Of a stretch of 64,000 nucleotides of DNA, positions 55,257-64,000 are shown piece by piece. The notes beneath the pieces are model-generated. The model saw nothing but the letters and a program-made list of their open reading frames with translations. It was not told the DNA's origin and did no database searches. The stretch comes from CAVRTM01 sp963696105 (GTDB lineage Bacteria > Actinomycetota > Actinomycetes > Actinomycetales > Dermatophilaceae). The DNA is taken from the NCBI GenBank assembly GCA_963696105.1, contig CAVOIP010000004.1:248001-312000 (forward strand), given 5' to 3'. The first letter of the stretch is position 1. Each line of letters begins with the position of its first letter. The position numbers and the translations under genes are program-made.

Positions 55257-56480
55257 GTGACCGACACCCTCCTCGTCCCGCCCGCGCCCCCTGCCGAGGA
55301 GACACGGACCGTACGGCACGTCAACCTGGCGATCCTCGCCCTCGCGATCGGCGGGTTCGCCATCGGCACCTCCGAGTTCGTGACGATGGGCCTCCTGCCC
55401 CAGATCGCGCACGGTGTCGCGATCTCCATCCCGACGGCCGGGCACGTCGTGTCGGCGTACGCGCTGGGGGTCGTCGTCGGGGCGCCGCTGATCGCCGTCC
55501 TGGCCGCGCGGGCCCGGCGCCGGACGGTGCTGCTGTGGCTGATGGCCGCGTTCGCCGGCGGCAACCTCGGCTCCGCTCTCGCCGGCAGCTACCCGGTCCT
55601 GATGGCCGCGCGGTTCGTCTCCGGCCTGCCGCACGGCGCCTTCTTCGGCATCGGCGCCGTCGTCGCCGCGTCCCTGGTCCCGCGGCACCGGCGCACGTGG
55701 GCGGTCTCGATGATGCTGACCGGCCTGACCGTCGCCAACGTTCTCGGCGTGCCGCTGACCACCCTGATCGGACAGCACCTCGGCTGGCAGTGGCCCTACG
55801 CGCTGGTCGGGGTCGTCGCGGTGGGCACGGTCGTGGCCCTGTGGTGCTGGGTGCCCTCCCAGCGGGCCGACACCACCGCCTCGATGGCCTCCGAGCTCGG
55901 CTCGCTGCGCCGGGCGCAGGTATGGCTGGCCCTGCTGATCGGCACCGTCGGTTTCGGCGGCATGTTCGCGACCTACTCCTACATCGCCCCCACGATGACC
56001 GGGCTCGCCGGCTTCTCCGCCGCGACGGTGCCGGTGATCCTGGCCGTCTACGGCTGCGGCATGACCGCCGGGGCGTTCCTGTCCGGCCGGGTCGCCGCGC
56101 ACGGGCTGATGCGAGGCATCTTCGTCTCGCTGGCAGCGATCGCGGTCGTCCTGGCGCTGTTCGGATTCGCCGCCCACCACCAGGTCACGGCGGTGCTCGC
56201 GGTCTTCCTCCTCGGTGCCGTGCCCACGATCCTCGTGCCGATGCTGCAGACCCGGCTGATGGACGTGGCGCACGAGGGCCAGTCGCTGGCGGCGGCGCTG
56301 AACCACTCCACCCTCAACCTGGCCAACGCCCTCGGCGCCTGGCTGGGGAGCGTCGTGCTGTCGGCGGGCTACGGCTACGAGTGGCCCAGCCGGCTGGGTG
56401 CGGTCCTGGCCGTGGCCGGGCTCCTCATCGCGGCGTGGTCGGCGCTGCTGGGCCGCCGGCAGCGCGCCGGCCGGGTCTGA
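55257..56480 (+). CDS. MFS transporter, DHA1 (arabinose-efflux/YdhP-like) family
   Basis: A 407-residue twelve-helix MFS protein: [22 protein letters not shown] in helix 1, the motif-A-like loop [12 protein letters not shown], and [21 protein letters not shown] in helix 4. The family exports sugars, drugs or purine analogues. GTG 55257 fits the hydrophilic N-terminus; an in-frame ATG lies nine codons earlier. It is divergent from pepC by about 160 bp. Confidence 0.85.
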   Translation: MTDTLLVPPAPPAEETRTVRHVNLAILALAIGGFAIGTSEFVTMGLLPQIAHGVAISIPTAGHVVSAYALGVVVGAPLIAVLAARARRRTVLLWLMAAFAGGNLGSALAGSYPVLMAARFVSGLPHGAFFGIGAVVAASLVPRHRRTWAVSMMLTGLTVANVLGVPLTTLIGQHLGWQWPYALVGVVAVGTVVALWCWVPSQRADTTASMASELGSLRRAQVWLALLIGTVGFGGMFATYSYIAPTMTGLAGFSAATVPVILAVYGCGMTAGAFLSGRVAAHGLMRGIFVSLAAIAVVLALFGFAAHHQVTAVLAVFLLGAVPTILVPMLQTRLMDVAHEGQSLAAALNHSTLNLANALGAWLGSVVLSAGYGYEWPSRLGAVLAVAGLLIAAWSALLGRRQRAGRV

Positions 56481-56567
56481 GCGAAAGCCCTCCGCCGGCA
56501 CCTCACGGCGGCTACCGTGTCCCGACGGCGCGGGCTCGGGGCACGCCGCGAACGGAAACAGGGGCGC

Positions 56568-56909
56568 ATGTCACACCGCACGGGGGCTGTCGATCGCGCC
56601 CCGATCCCGTCAGCGACACCGGACCTCGGCGAGGCCGCGAGGCTGGCCACCGCCCTGGTCCGCCAGGGTGTCGCGCCCGAGGCCGTGGGACAGGTCGCCG
56701 GGCGCCTGCGCACGGCGGGTCTGAGCCCCGTCCTGGAGATGGGCCCCCGGGTGCTGCCCGACCCGTACGCCGGACACCGGCTCGCCACCGCGCTGAAGGA
56801 GACGGGCACGGCGTCGACCGGCCCGAACGCCTCGGCGGTGGTGGCGCGGTGGCTGGACGGCGTGCAGATGGTCATGACGGCGATCGGCCTGCACCGCGGA
56901 CGTCGCTGA
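56568..56909 (+). CDS. Hypothetical protein
   Basis: A 113-residue soluble protein, mildly basic at its C-terminus (GLHRGRR). [22 protein letters not shown] and [20 protein letters not shown] look like amphipathic helices. ATG 56568 with AGGGG upstream is preferred over an upstream ATG that adds an Arg-rich run. It lies between the MFS gene and lepA. I do not recognise a family. Confidence 0.5.
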   Translation: MSHRTGAVDRAPIPSATPDLGEAARLATALVRQGVAPEAVGQVAGRLRTAGLSPVLEMGPRVLPDPYAGHRLATALKETGTASTGPNASAVVARWLDGVQMVMTAIGLHRGRR

Positions 56910-57073
56910 CGCGCTGGTCGTACGGGCGTCCGTGGCGTCGCCCGCGCCGGCGCCGGCGACGGCGCCATCAGGGTCCGGCGGCCCGGGCCCGCCGTGGGAG
57001 GATGGGCAGCGGTCCGCTCGCCGGGCCGCTCCTTCGTCGCCGAGCATGCAGAGGTAACCCACCCGTGTCACCC

Positions 57074-58918
57074 ATGGCCCGCACCGCGCTGCAGCCCGCC
57101 GCGACGCCGCCTGAGCTCCTGCGCAACTTCTGCATCATCGCCCACATCGACCACGGCAAGTCGACGCTGGCCGACCGGATGCTGCAGATCACCGGGGTGG
57201 TCGACGCCCGCGACATGCGCGCCCAGTACCTCGACCGGATGGACATCGAGCGCGAGCGCGGCATCACGATCAAGTCCCAGGCCGTGCGCATGCCGTGGGA
57301 GGTCCAGGGCACGACCTACGCGCTGAACATGATCGACACCCCGGGCCACGTCGACTTCACCTACGAGGTCTCGCGGTCCCTGGCCGCCTGCGAGGGCGCG
57401 GTCCTGCTGGTGGACGCGGCGCAGGGCATCGAGGCGCAGACCCTGGCCAACCTCTACCTCGCGATGGAGAACGACCTCACGATCATCCCGGTCCTCAACA
57501 AGATCGACCTGCCGGCGGCCCAGCCCGAGAAGTACGCCGAGGAGCTGGCCGGGCTGATCGGCTGCCAGCCCGAGGACTGCCTGCGGGTGTCGGGCAAGAC
57601 CGGCATGGGCGTCGAGCCGCTGCTGGACCAGATCGTGCGTGACCTGCCGGCCCCGGTGGGGGACCCCACCGCCCCCGCCCGGGCGATGATCTTCGACTCG
57701 GTCTACGACACCTACCGCGGCGTCGTGACCTACGTGCGCGTGGTCGACGGGGCGCTGAAGCCACGCGAGAAGGTCGTCATGATGTCCTCGCGCGCCACGC
57801 ACGAGCTGCTCGAGATCGGTGTCAGCTCGCCGGAGCCCACCCCCTCCCAGGGCCTCGGCGTCGGCGAGGTCGGCTACCTCATCACCGGGGTCAAGGACGT
57901 CCGCCAGTCCCGCGTCGGTGACACCGTCACCAACGCCGCCAAGCCGGCGGCGCAGGACCTCGGCGGCTACCGCGACCCCAAGCCGATGGTCTTCTCCGGC
58001 CTCTACCCGATCGACGGCTCGGACTACCCGGTGCTGCGCGACGCCCTCGACAAGCTCAAGCTGAACGACGCCGCGCTCGTCTACGAGCCGGAGACCTCCG
58101 CGGCGCTCGGCTTCGGCTTCCGCGTCGGCTTCCTGGGGATGCTGCACCTGGAGATCGTCCGCGAGCGGCTCGAGCGCGAGTTCGACCTCGACCTGATCTC
58201 GACGCTGCCCAACGTCGTCTACGAGGTGACCCTCGACGACCGCCGCGAGATCGTGGTGACCAACCCGAGCGAGTTCCCCGACGGCAAGATCAGCTCGATC
58301 AGCGAGCCGGTGGTGCGGGCCACGGTGCTGGCCCCGAGCGAGTTCATCGGCGCGATCATGGAGCTGTGCCAGCAACGGCGGGGCACGCTGCGCGGCATGG
58401 ACTACCTCTCCGCCGAGCGCGTCGAGATGCGCTACACCCTGCCGCTGGCCGAGATCGTGTTCGACTTCTTCGACCAGCTCAAGTCCAAGACCCGCGGGTA
58501 CGCCTCCCTCGACTACGAACCCGACGGTGAGCAGACGGCCGACCTCGTCAAGGTCGACATCATGCTCCAGGGGGAGACGGTCGACGCGTTCAGCGCGATC
58601 GTCCACCGCGACAAGGCCTATGCCTACGGCGTGATGATGGCGGGCAAGCTGCGCGAGCTGATCCCGAGGCAGCAGTTCGAGGTGCCGATCCAGGCCGCGA
58701 TCGGCTCGCGGATCATCGCCCGCGAGACCATCCGCGCCATCCGCAAGGACGTCCTGGCCAAGTGCTACGGCGGTGACATCTCGCGCAAGCGCAAGCTGCT
58801 GGAGAAGCAGAAGGAGGGCAAGAAGCGGATGAAGATGGTCGGCCGGGTCGAGGTCCCCCAGGAGGCCTTCATCGCGGCGCTGTCCAACGACCCGGGCTCG
58901 GACAAGGCCAAGAAGTAG
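57074..58918 (+). CDS. lepA: Elongation factor 4 (LepA)
   Basis: A 614-residue back-translocating GTPase: AHIDHGKST from residue 23, [35 protein letters not shown], and the LepA-specific C-terminal [21 protein letters not shown] 57074 is taken; GTG 57065 in frame is possible. trmB starts two bases after its stop. Confidence 0.95.
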   Translation: MARTALQPAATPPELLRNFCIIAHIDHGKSTLADRMLQITGVVDARDMRAQYLDRMDIERERGITIKSQAVRMPWEVQGTTYALNMIDTPGHVDFTYEVSRSLAACEGAVLLVDAAQGIEAQTLANLYLAMENDLTIIPVLNKIDLPAAQPEKYAEELAGLIGCQPEDCLRVSGKTGMGVEPLLDQIVRDLPAPVGDPTAPARAMIFDSVYDTYRGVVTYVRVVDGALKPREKVVMMSSRATHELLEIGVSSPEPTPSQGLGVGEVGYLITGVKDVRQSRVGDTVTNAAKPAAQDLGGYRDPKPMVFSGLYPIDGSDYPVLRDALDKLKLNDAALVYEPETSAALGFGFRVGFLGMLHLEIVRERLEREFDLDLISTLPNVVYEVTLDDRREIVVTNPSEFPDGKISSISEPVVRATVLAPSEFIGAIMELCQQRRGTLRGMDYLSAERVEMRYTLPLAEIVFDFFDQLKSKTRGYASLDYEPDGEQTADLVKVDIMLQGETVDAFSAIVHRDKAYAYGVMMAGKLRELIPRQQFEVPIQAAIGSRIIARETIRAIRKDVLAKCYGGDISRKRKLLEKQKEGKKRMKMVGRVEVPQEAFIAALSNDPGSDKAKK

Positions 58919-58920
58919 GC

Positions 58921-59637
58921 GTGCCCGCGTCGACGTTCCGCCGCGAGCCGGTCTCGTTCGTCCAGCGCGACAGCCGGCTGAGCGCCAGCAGCCAGTCGGC
59001 GTGGGACGCCCACTCCGGCCGGTTCGTCCTGGACGTCCCGCGCGGGGAGGCCCGGACGTCCGTGGCCGACGGCTACCGGCTCGACCCCGTCGAGGTCTTC
59101 GGCCGGTGCGCCCCGCTGGTGCTCGAGATCGGCTCCGGCTCCGGCGACGCCGTCGTCGAGGCAGCCGTGAGGCACCCCGGGTGGGACTTCCTTGCCGTCG
59201 AGGTCTACCGCCCCGGCGTCGCCCAGACCCTGAGCCGGCTCGGCGCGTCGGGCGCCACGAACGTGCGGCTCGTGCAGGCCAACGCGGTGGACGTCCTGCG
59301 CACCGCGCTGGAGGGCGTCCAGCTGCGCGAGGTCTGGACCTTCTTCCCCGACCCGTGGCCGAAGGCCAAGCACCACAAGCGGCGCCTGGTGACGCCGGCC
59401 ACCGCTGCCCTGGTCGCCGGACGGCTGGGACCGGGTGGGCGGTGGCGCCTGGCCACCGACTGGCCCGACTATGCCGAGCAGATGCTGGAGGCGGGGGCGG
59501 CGTGCCCGCTGCTGTCCAACCCGTACGGCGGGTTCGCGCCGCGTTACGAGGGACGGCCGGTGACCCGGTTCGAACGCAAGGGGGTCGCGGTCGGGCGGCC
59601 GATCACCGACCTGACGTTCGAGCGCCGTACCGCCTGA
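58921..59637 (+). CDS. trmB: tRNA (guanine46-N7)-methyltransferase
   Basis: A 238-residue TrmB making m7G46 in tRNA. SAM site LVLEIGSGSGDAVVEAA; the catalytic/tRNA motif FFPDPWPKAKHHKRRLV; and the late VTRFERKGVAVGRPITDL. GTG 58921 is two bases after the lepA stop, so the two are coupled. Confidence 0.92.
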   Translation: MPASTFRREPVSFVQRDSRLSASSQSAWDAHSGRFVLDVPRGEARTSVADGYRLDPVEVFGRCAPLVLEIGSGSGDAVVEAAVRHPGWDFLAVEVYRPGVAQTLSRLGASGATNVRLVQANAVDVLRTALEGVQLREVWTFFPDPWPKAKHHKRRLVTPATAALVAGRLGPGGRWRLATDWPDYAEQMLEAGAACPLLSNPYGGFAPRYEGRPVTRFERKGVAVGRPITDLTFERRTA

Positions 59638-59781
59638 GTGGCGTACCCGCTGCGGGCCGTACCCGCGGCGCGCCGTACCCTCCGCTGGGCCGCACCGGCC
59701 CAGGTTCGTGCGCGGCCAGGCGCCGTACCGGCCGAGCGGCACGCACAATCCTGTCGCCGGTGCGCGGCGTCGTGAGGAAGG

Positions 59782-60357
59782 ATGAGCGCCATGGCATCCG
59801 TTCTCTCGGTCAACCGCGTCCACACGCTCCTGCCGCAGGGGCCCAAGGGCGGCCAGACCGCCATCGACAAGCAGCCGGTCAACGGACCCGTCGCGGTCGG
59901 GCGGCTCGGCCTCGCCGGCGACCGGCAGATGGACGTCAAGAACCACGGTGGGCCGCTGCAGGCGGTCTACGCCTACGCCGAGGAGGACCTGGACTGGTGG
60001 TCCCGGAACCTCGGCCGGGAGATCCCGCACGGCTTCTTCGGTGAGAACCTCACGACCGCCGGCATCGACATCGGCGGCGCCCGACAGGGCGAGCAGTGGC
60101 GGCTGGGGGAGGCCGACGACCCCGACCACGTGGTCCTGCAGGTCACGGACTCCCGCATCCCGTGCTCGACCTTCCAGTGGCGCATGCGTGAGCCGCGGTG
60201 GGTCAGGAGGTTCGCCGAGCACGGTGAGCCCGGCGCCTACCTCAGCGTCGTCAAGGAAGGGGTCGTGCGCGCGGGGGCCGTGCTCGAGGTCGTGCAGGTG
60301 CCCGAGGGCGCGAGGACCATCCGCGAGCAGTTCGCCGAGGTCATGAACCGCGCCTGA
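59782..60357 (+). CDS. MOSC domain protein (YiiM-like)
   Basis: A protein of about 190 residues with a MOSC domain: GLAGDRQMDVKNHGGPLQAVYAYAEED is the signature, then GFFGENLTTAGIDI and the conserved Cys in DSRIPCSTFQWR. MOSC proteins transfer sulfur to the molybdenum cofactor or reduce hydroxylated purines (YiiM-type). ATG 59782 and 59791 are both possible; GAGGAAGG favours the second. It appears monocistronic. Confidence 0.88.
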   Translation: MSAMASVLSVNRVHTLLPQGPKGGQTAIDKQPVNGPVAVGRLGLAGDRQMDVKNHGGPLQAVYAYAEEDLDWWSRNLGREIPHGFFGENLTTAGIDIGGARQGEQWRLGEADDPDHVVLQVTDSRIPCSTFQWRMREPRWVRRFAEHGEPGAYLSVVKEGVVRAGAVLEVVQVPEGARTIREQFAEVMNRA

Positions 60358-60391
60358 CCGCCCGCGCGCCGCTTGCCGTAGACCCTCGACA

Positions 60392-60419
60392 TCGAATATC
60401 TTGACATCAAGACATTCGA
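60392..60419. promoter_or_regulatory. MarR-like palindromic operator
   Basis: TCGAATATCTTGA (60392-60404), CA, then TCAAGACATTCGA (60407-60419): 12 of 13 positions are symmetric. The TCTTGA-x2-TCAAGA core is typical of MarR-family operators. It ends 13 bp before the MFS start, so it probably represses the transporter; the regulator gene is not in the window. Confidence 0.75.
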
Positions 60420-60432
60420 CGAGGGGGCAGGC

Positions 60433-61722
60433 GTGGACACGGTCGACAGCTCGGACGGCGGAGTGGGTGGGGCGGCACCGGCACCGGCACCGTTGACGGT
60501 CAGGGGAGTTCCCACCGACCCCAACCTGCGGGTGCTGGCTCTCGCCACCCTCGTCAACACCCTCGGCAACGGCGCGCTCACGACGACGTTCGCGCTCTAC
60601 TTCACCCACGTCGTCGGCCTGCGCGCGACCCAGGTGGGCCTGGCCCTGTCGGTCGCGGCCCTGGTCGGCCTGCTGGTGCAGGTGCCGATGGGCCACCTCG
60701 GCGACATCCGCGGACCGCGGGAGCTGCTGCGGATGCTCATGATCGGTGCCGGGGTCACCTCGCTGGGCCTGCTGCTGACCGACGACATCTGGCTGCTGGT
60801 GCTGGTCCTCGGCGTCCAGGCGGTGTTCGACCGGGGCGGCAGCGCGGTGCGCAGCGGCCTCATCGCCCGGCTCGCCGAGGGTGGCGAGGCGGTCCGGTTC
60901 AAGGCGTACCTGCGGGCGGTCACCAACGTCGGCATCTCCCTGGGTGCGTTGTTCGGCGGCCTGGCACTGTGGGTGGACCGGCCCTGGGCCTACCTGAGCG
61001 TCTTCGCCCTCAACGCGGTCACCTTCGCGCTCGCCTCGATGGTGGTCGGTCGCCTGCCGCACATCGCGCCCGCGCCGGCACGGGAGGAGGGGCAGCCACG
61101 GCTGCAGGTCCTGCGCGACCTGCCCTACGTCGTGGTGACCCTCCTGACCGGGATCTTCGCCATCCACTTCCTCGTGATGGAGCTCGCGGTGCCGCTGTGG
61201 CTGGCGACCCGCACCTCGGCCCCGAAGTGGCTCGTCGCCGTCGTCCTGCTGATCAACACCGTTGCGGTGGCGCTGTTCCAGGTGCGGCTGTCGCGTGGCA
61301 GCGGGTCGGTCCTGCCGGCGGCCCGGACGCTGCTCGTGGGGGCGGGATGGATCGCCGGCGGGTTCGCCCTGGTCGCGTTCGCCAGCGACCAGCCGGCCTG
61401 GCTGGCCGTGGTCCTCGTCTGTGCCGGCGCCGCGGTCCACGTCGTCGGGGAGATGGTCGGCAGCGGCGGCCAGTGGGGCGTGCAGATGGGCCTCGCCCCG
61501 CGGGAGCGCCAGGGGCAGTACCAGGGCTTCGCCGGCATGAGCTTCTCGTTGTCGGGGATCGTCGCCCCGCCGCTGGTGACGTTCCTCTGCATCGACTGGG
61601 GCCGGCCCGGGTGGTTCGTCCTGGGCGGCGTCATCCTGGCCGCCGGCGCGCTGAGCATCCCCGCCTGTGCGTGGGCGCTGCGCACCCGCGAGCGGTACGG
61701 CGTGCTGACCCACTCGGGCTGA
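60433..61722 (+). CDS. MFS transporter
   Basis: A 429-residue twelve-helix MFS protein. Helix 1-2 contain LATLVNTLGNGALTTTFALY; motif A is MGHLGDIRGPRELLRML; and FDRGGSAVRSGLIARLAEG is in the first half. The hydrophilic N-terminus of about 30 residues is Gly/Ala/Pro-rich. GTG 60433 is placed just after a palindromic operator with GGGGG upstream, so expression is probably ligand-induced through a MarR-type regulator. The substrate is likely a drug or metabolite. Confidence 0.85.
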   Translation: MDTVDSSDGGVGGAAPAPAPLTVRGVPTDPNLRVLALATLVNTLGNGALTTTFALYFTHVVGLRATQVGLALSVAALVGLLVQVPMGHLGDIRGPRELLRMLMIGAGVTSLGLLLTDDIWLLVLVLGVQAVFDRGGSAVRSGLIARLAEGGEAVRFKAYLRAVTNVGISLGALFGGLALWVDRPWAYLSVFALNAVTFALASMVVGRLPHIAPAPAREEGQPRLQVLRDLPYVVVTLLTGIFAIHFLVMELAVPLWLATRTSAPKWLVAVVLLINTVAVALFQVRLSRGSGSVLPAARTLLVGAGWIAGGFALVAFASDQPAWLAVVLVCAGAAVHVVGEMVGSGGQWGVQMGLAPRERQGQYQGFAGMSFSLSGIVAPPLVTFLCIDWGRPGWFVLGGVILAAGALSIPACAWALRTRERYGVLTHSG

Positions 61723-61751
61723 GCCGCGCCCGCTCCTGAGACACTGGAGCC

Positions 61752-62978
61752 ATGCCCAGCGCCTTGCCCGACGGGGAGCCCGCCCCGTCGTCGGGGGAGC
61801 TGCCCGAGTCGGCCCTCAGCCAGCTGCCCGGTCGTCCCTTCGGCATCTACGTCCACGTGCCGTTCTGCAGCGTCCGTTGCGGCTACTGCGACTTCAACAC
61901 CTACACGCTGACCGAGCTGGGGGTCGACGGTGCGAGCGTGGCCTCCTACGCCGACGCGGCGCTGGCCGAGCTCGACCTCGCGACGACCGTGCTCGGGCCC
62001 GGCGCCCCGGCCGTGTCGACGGTGTTCGTCGGCGGCGGCACGCCCACCCTGCTGGCCGCCCGGGACCTCGTGCGCGTGCTGGACGGCATCCGCGAGCGGT
62101 TCGGCCTCGCCGCCGGCGCGGAGGTCACCACCGAGGCCAACCCCGACTCGGTCACACCGCAGTCGCTGCGTGTCCTCGCCGACGGCGGCTTCACGCGGGT
62201 CAGCATCGGGATGCAGTCGGCGGTCCCGTCGGTGCTCGCGACCCTCGAGCGCACCCACGACCCGGCCAACGTACGGCGTGCCGTCGACGCGGCCCGTGCC
62301 GCCGGCCTGAAGGTCAGCGTCGACCTCATCTACGGCACGCCGGGGGAGTCGGTGCAGGACTGGCGGGAGAGCCTGGCTGCCGCGATCGCCCTGGAGCCGG
62401 ACCACATCTCGGCCTACGCGCTCGTGGTGGAGCAGGGCACCAAGCTCGCGGCCCAGGTCCGCCGCGGCCAGGTGCCCGCGCCCGAGGACGATGACGAGGC
62501 GGTCAAGTACGAGATCGCGGACGAGGTGCTCGCCGCGGCCGGCTACCGGTGGTACGAGGTCAGCAACTGGGCCCGCACCGACGAGGACCGCTGCCGCCAC
62601 AACGAGGGCTACTGGACCGATGGCAGCTGGTGGGGGGTCGGCCCCGGAGCGCACAGCCACGTCGGCGGCGTGCGCTGGTGGAACGTCAAGCACCCCAACG
62701 CCTTTGCCACGCGCGTCGGTGCCGGCCAGTCACCGGCAGCGGGCCGCGAGCTGCTCACCGAGGAGCAGCGGTACGACGAGCTGGTACTGCTGGGCGTGCG
62801 CCGCGTCGACGGGCTCGACATCGACGCGCTGCAGCCGCAGGGACGTTCGGCCGTGGCCGGGCTCATCGCGGACGGGCTGGTGCAGCCCCGCCCCGCGCTG
62901 GCGAGCCGCCGGGTCGTCCTGACCCGGCAGGGACGGTTGCTCGCCGACACCGTGGTGCGTCGGCTGCTCGGCGTCTGA
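61752..62978 (+). CDS. hemW: HemW, radical SAM heme chaperone-type protein
   Basis: A 408-residue HemW (HemN-like). Cluster motif C39-x3-C43-x2-C46 (CSVRCGYCDFNTYT), preceded by IYVHVPFC. SAM features: VFVGGGTPTLL, EANPDSVTP, RVSIGMQSAV and DLIYGTPGES. The C-terminal HemN_C domain has HNEGYWTDGSWWGVGPGAHS. HemW inserts or traffics heme and is not a coproporphyrinogen dehydrogenase. The start follows a weak GACACT element by six bases. Confidence 0.93.
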   Translation: MPSALPDGEPAPSSGELPESALSQLPGRPFGIYVHVPFCSVRCGYCDFNTYTLTELGVDGASVASYADAALAELDLATTVLGPGAPAVSTVFVGGGTPTLLAARDLVRVLDGIRERFGLAAGAEVTTEANPDSVTPQSLRVLADGGFTRVSIGMQSAVPSVLATLERTHDPANVRRAVDAARAAGLKVSVDLIYGTPGESVQDWRESLAAAIALEPDHISAYALVVEQGTKLAAQVRRGQVPAPEDDDEAVKYEIADEVLAAAGYRWYEVSNWARTDEDRCRHNEGYWTDGSWWGVGPGAHSHVGGVRWWNVKHPNAFATRVGAGQSPAAGRELLTEEQRYDELVLLGVRRVDGLDIDALQPQGRSAVAGLIADGLVQPRPALASRRVVLTRQGRLLADTVVRRLLGV

Positions 62979-63065
62979 GCCCTCAGTGCCGCCGTACTGG
63001 GTGGGTCCCTGTCGGCGGCCACCCGCTGGCCGCAGACGGTTACCTGTTCTGCGAGATGCGCTCAG

Positions 63066-63188
63066 TCTCTGGAACCAGATGCACCAGCAGCCCCCGAAGA
63101 TGCCGTTGTGCCGCTGCACCAGCGCTTCGAAGGCGGCCCATGTCTCGGGGCTGAGAGCCGCGATGCTGTACGAGGGCTCGCCAGCCAT
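63066..63188 (-). pseudogene. 5' remnant of a GNAT acetyltransferase gene
   Basis: From ATG 63186-63188 the frame reads SIAALSPETWAAFEALVQRH and then GIFGGCWCIWFQR, the conserved first 41 residues of a family of GNAT proteins of about 190 residues. After WFQR the similarity stops and the frame runs into antisense hemW, so the rest has been lost. TAAGGT five bases before the ATG shows the promoter end remains. Confidence 0.6.
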
Positions 63189-63240
63189 GCGGCACCTTAT
63201 CCCGCTGCGGCCGCGCGCCGCCGGTCAACCGAGTGGCGCT

Positions 63241-63948
63241 TCAGTCCTTCTTCGCAGCGGACACATCGACGCAGACGACTCCCTTGTTGCCGTCCTGGTC
63301 GGCGATCACGGTGAGCGAGGGCGCGTTGCTGTCATCGACGACGGTCCCGCCCGCGGCGAGGGCGGCGGCGATCCGTTGCTCGGCCACCTCGGGCGCCACA
63401 TAGACCTCGATGTGGAACCGCTGACGCGGGGTCTCGTGCTCGTCGGCGTCCCCGAACCAGAGGTTCGGGACCCGTCCCGTGGCGTCCCTGATTTCGTCGC
63501 TCGGGGTCCCGCGTCCCTGGGACTCGGTGCTCCCGGTCAGCAGGGCGGCCCACACCGGTGCGATGGTCGCGGAGCGCGCCGTGTCGAGGCCGAGCTCGAT
63601 ATCGCTGACCGAGGCCGGGTCGGCGTCGACCTTGTGGTCGGCGGCGATCTCGGTGATCCGTCGCGCGAGGTCGACGTCCTGCAGGGTCACCCATTCGACG
63701 ACGTGTTCGGTGCCCTCGTCGTCGCGGTAGATGGCGTCGGCGCTGACCAGCTTGAGGTCGACGTACCCATTGCCGATCGACACGCGCGGGTGGTGGCCGA
63801 GTGCGTCGCCCGCCTCGCTCACCGCGCTGACGAACCGTGCGCCGGTGCCGAAGTCGTCGACCAGGTAGCGGGCATGCAGTCCCTGGGCCAGCTTGCGCCA
63901 GTCGGTCAGGTTGGCCTCGGCGATCTGTTCGCCCCTCAGCGTGTCCAT
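63241..63948 (-). CDS. Pterin-4a-carbinolamine dehydratase-like / VOC fusion protein
   Basis: A 235-residue two-domain protein. The N-terminal 105 residues resemble 4a-hydroxytetrahydrobiopterin dehydratase: LGHHPRVSIGNGYVDLKL holds the His-His-Pro, and DVDLARRITEIA matches the last helix. The C-terminal 120 residues are a VOC/glyoxalase-type domain (PVWAALLTGS, PRQRFHIEVYVAPE, AGGTVVDD). The pairing recurs in actinobacteria but its substrate is unknown. A pterin link with the cluster at 8-17 kb is only suggestive. ATG 63946-63948 follows TAGGGT by seven bases. Confidence 0.8.
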   Translation of the reverse strand: MDTLRGEQIAEANLTDWRKLAQGLHARYLVDDFGTGARFVSAVSEAGDALGHHPRVSIGNGYVDLKLVSADAIYRDDEGTEHVVEWVTLQDVDLARRITEIAADHKVDADPASVSDIELGLDTARSATIAPVWAALLTGSTESQGRGTPSDEIRDATGRVPNLWFGDADEHETPRQRFHIEVYVAPEVAEQRIAAALAAGGTVVDDSNAPSLTVIADQDGNKGVVCVDVSAAKKD

Positions 63949-63955
63949 GGGCCGG

Positions 63956-63961
63956 ACCCTA
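63956..63961 (-). promoter_or_regulatory. Leaderless -10 element (TAGGGT) of the PCD/VOC gene
   Basis: On the minus strand TAGGGT, seven bases, then ATG 63946-63948. Confidence 0.5.
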
Positions 63962-64000
63962 TGCCTGATCCAGCGCGCAGCGCTGGCGAAACCACGTGCA

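Noticed and set aside
54404..57073. In-frame N-terminal extension of lepA reaching back to 54404
   Set aside because: The extension overlaps pepC and MFS genes and lacks any family similarity; LepA begins at 57074.
59626..59740. Several copies of GCCGTACC around the trmB-MOSC gap
   Set aside because: Spacing is irregular and the word is common in this GC-rich DNA; not enough to call a repeat element.
58765..61713. 982-codon minus-strand open frame over trmB, MOSC and MFS genes
   Set aside because: It spans three convincing sense genes and an operator, and reads as Gln/Arg/His-rich shadow sequence.
1..64000. CRISPR arrays, transposases or prophage genes
   Set aside because: No regularly spaced repeats, transposase motifs or phage structural proteins were recognised.

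Overview
The window is very high-GC DNA (roughly 70% or more by eye) with GTG/TTG starts, many leaderless TANNNT promoters and actinobacterial gene orders (rimP-nusA-ylxR-infB, radical SAM/DUF2344 before rne, rplU-rpmA-obgE-proB-proA, nadD-rsfS-phosphatase, lepA before hemW). It is chromosomal DNA of an actinomycete, probably Nocardioides-like (Propionibacteriales); the genus is an inference. I see no rRNA, CRISPR array, prophage or insertion sequence; one tRNA-Ala is present.

0-8 kb is an accessory region. It holds a partial response regulator, a deleted GAF-ANTAR gene, an intact GAF-ANTAR gene, a STAS-ANTAR fusion, membrane proteins (DUF1345, PIG-V-like mannosyltransferase), an ATP-binding/STAS-like pair and a stand-alone glycogen-binding-type domain.

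8-17.3 kb is the most unusual part: a gene set mixing pterin/flavin-precursor enzymes (GTP cyclohydrolase II, RibD-type reductase, a 6-pyruvoyl-tetrahydropterin-synthase-like protein with an altered active site) with a dehydrogenase, a glycosyltransferase, a flippase-like membrane protein, two methyltransferases, a CDP-alcohol phosphatidyltransferase and a membrane sulfatase. Its leader genes form one minus-strand operon starting from a leaderless promoter at about 17.29 kb. It looks like an uncharacterised pathway making a pterin- or pyrimidine-containing, membrane-linked metabolite. Several of its genes carry single-base frameshifts.

17.4-25 kb holds small membrane proteins, a VIT-type transporter, a DUF1348 protein, an SDR and a frameshifted DctA-type C4-dicarboxylate transporter. 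The transporter is divergent from an intact CitA/DcuS-like two-component system, whose transcript appears to begin with a leaderless 13-codon ORF.

25-35 kb is the translation/transcription core: DUF4439 and kinase genes leftward, then rimP, nusA, ylxR, infB, rbfA, truB and ribF rightward. 35-44.4 kb has an esterase, an SGNH hydrolase, the B12-binding radical SAM protein and its DUF2344 partner, RNase E/G, rplU and rpmA, ended by a strong hairpin terminator. 44.5-53 kb has obgE, proB, an acetyltransferase, proA, a methyltransferase, a GT2 glycosyltransferase, nadD, rsfS, a histidine phosphatase and tRNA-Ala. 53-64 kb has a PemK-like protein, a frameshifted pepC, two MFS transporters (one behind a MarR-like palindrome), lepA, trmB, a MOSC protein, hemW, an acetyltransferase remnant and a pterin-dehydratase/VOC fusion.

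Frameshifts are concentrated at 9-22.6 kb, with two more at 39.1 and 54.8 kb, and are absent from the essential genes. Restored frames show no nonsense codons that I noticed, so assembly indels and recent decay both remain possible.
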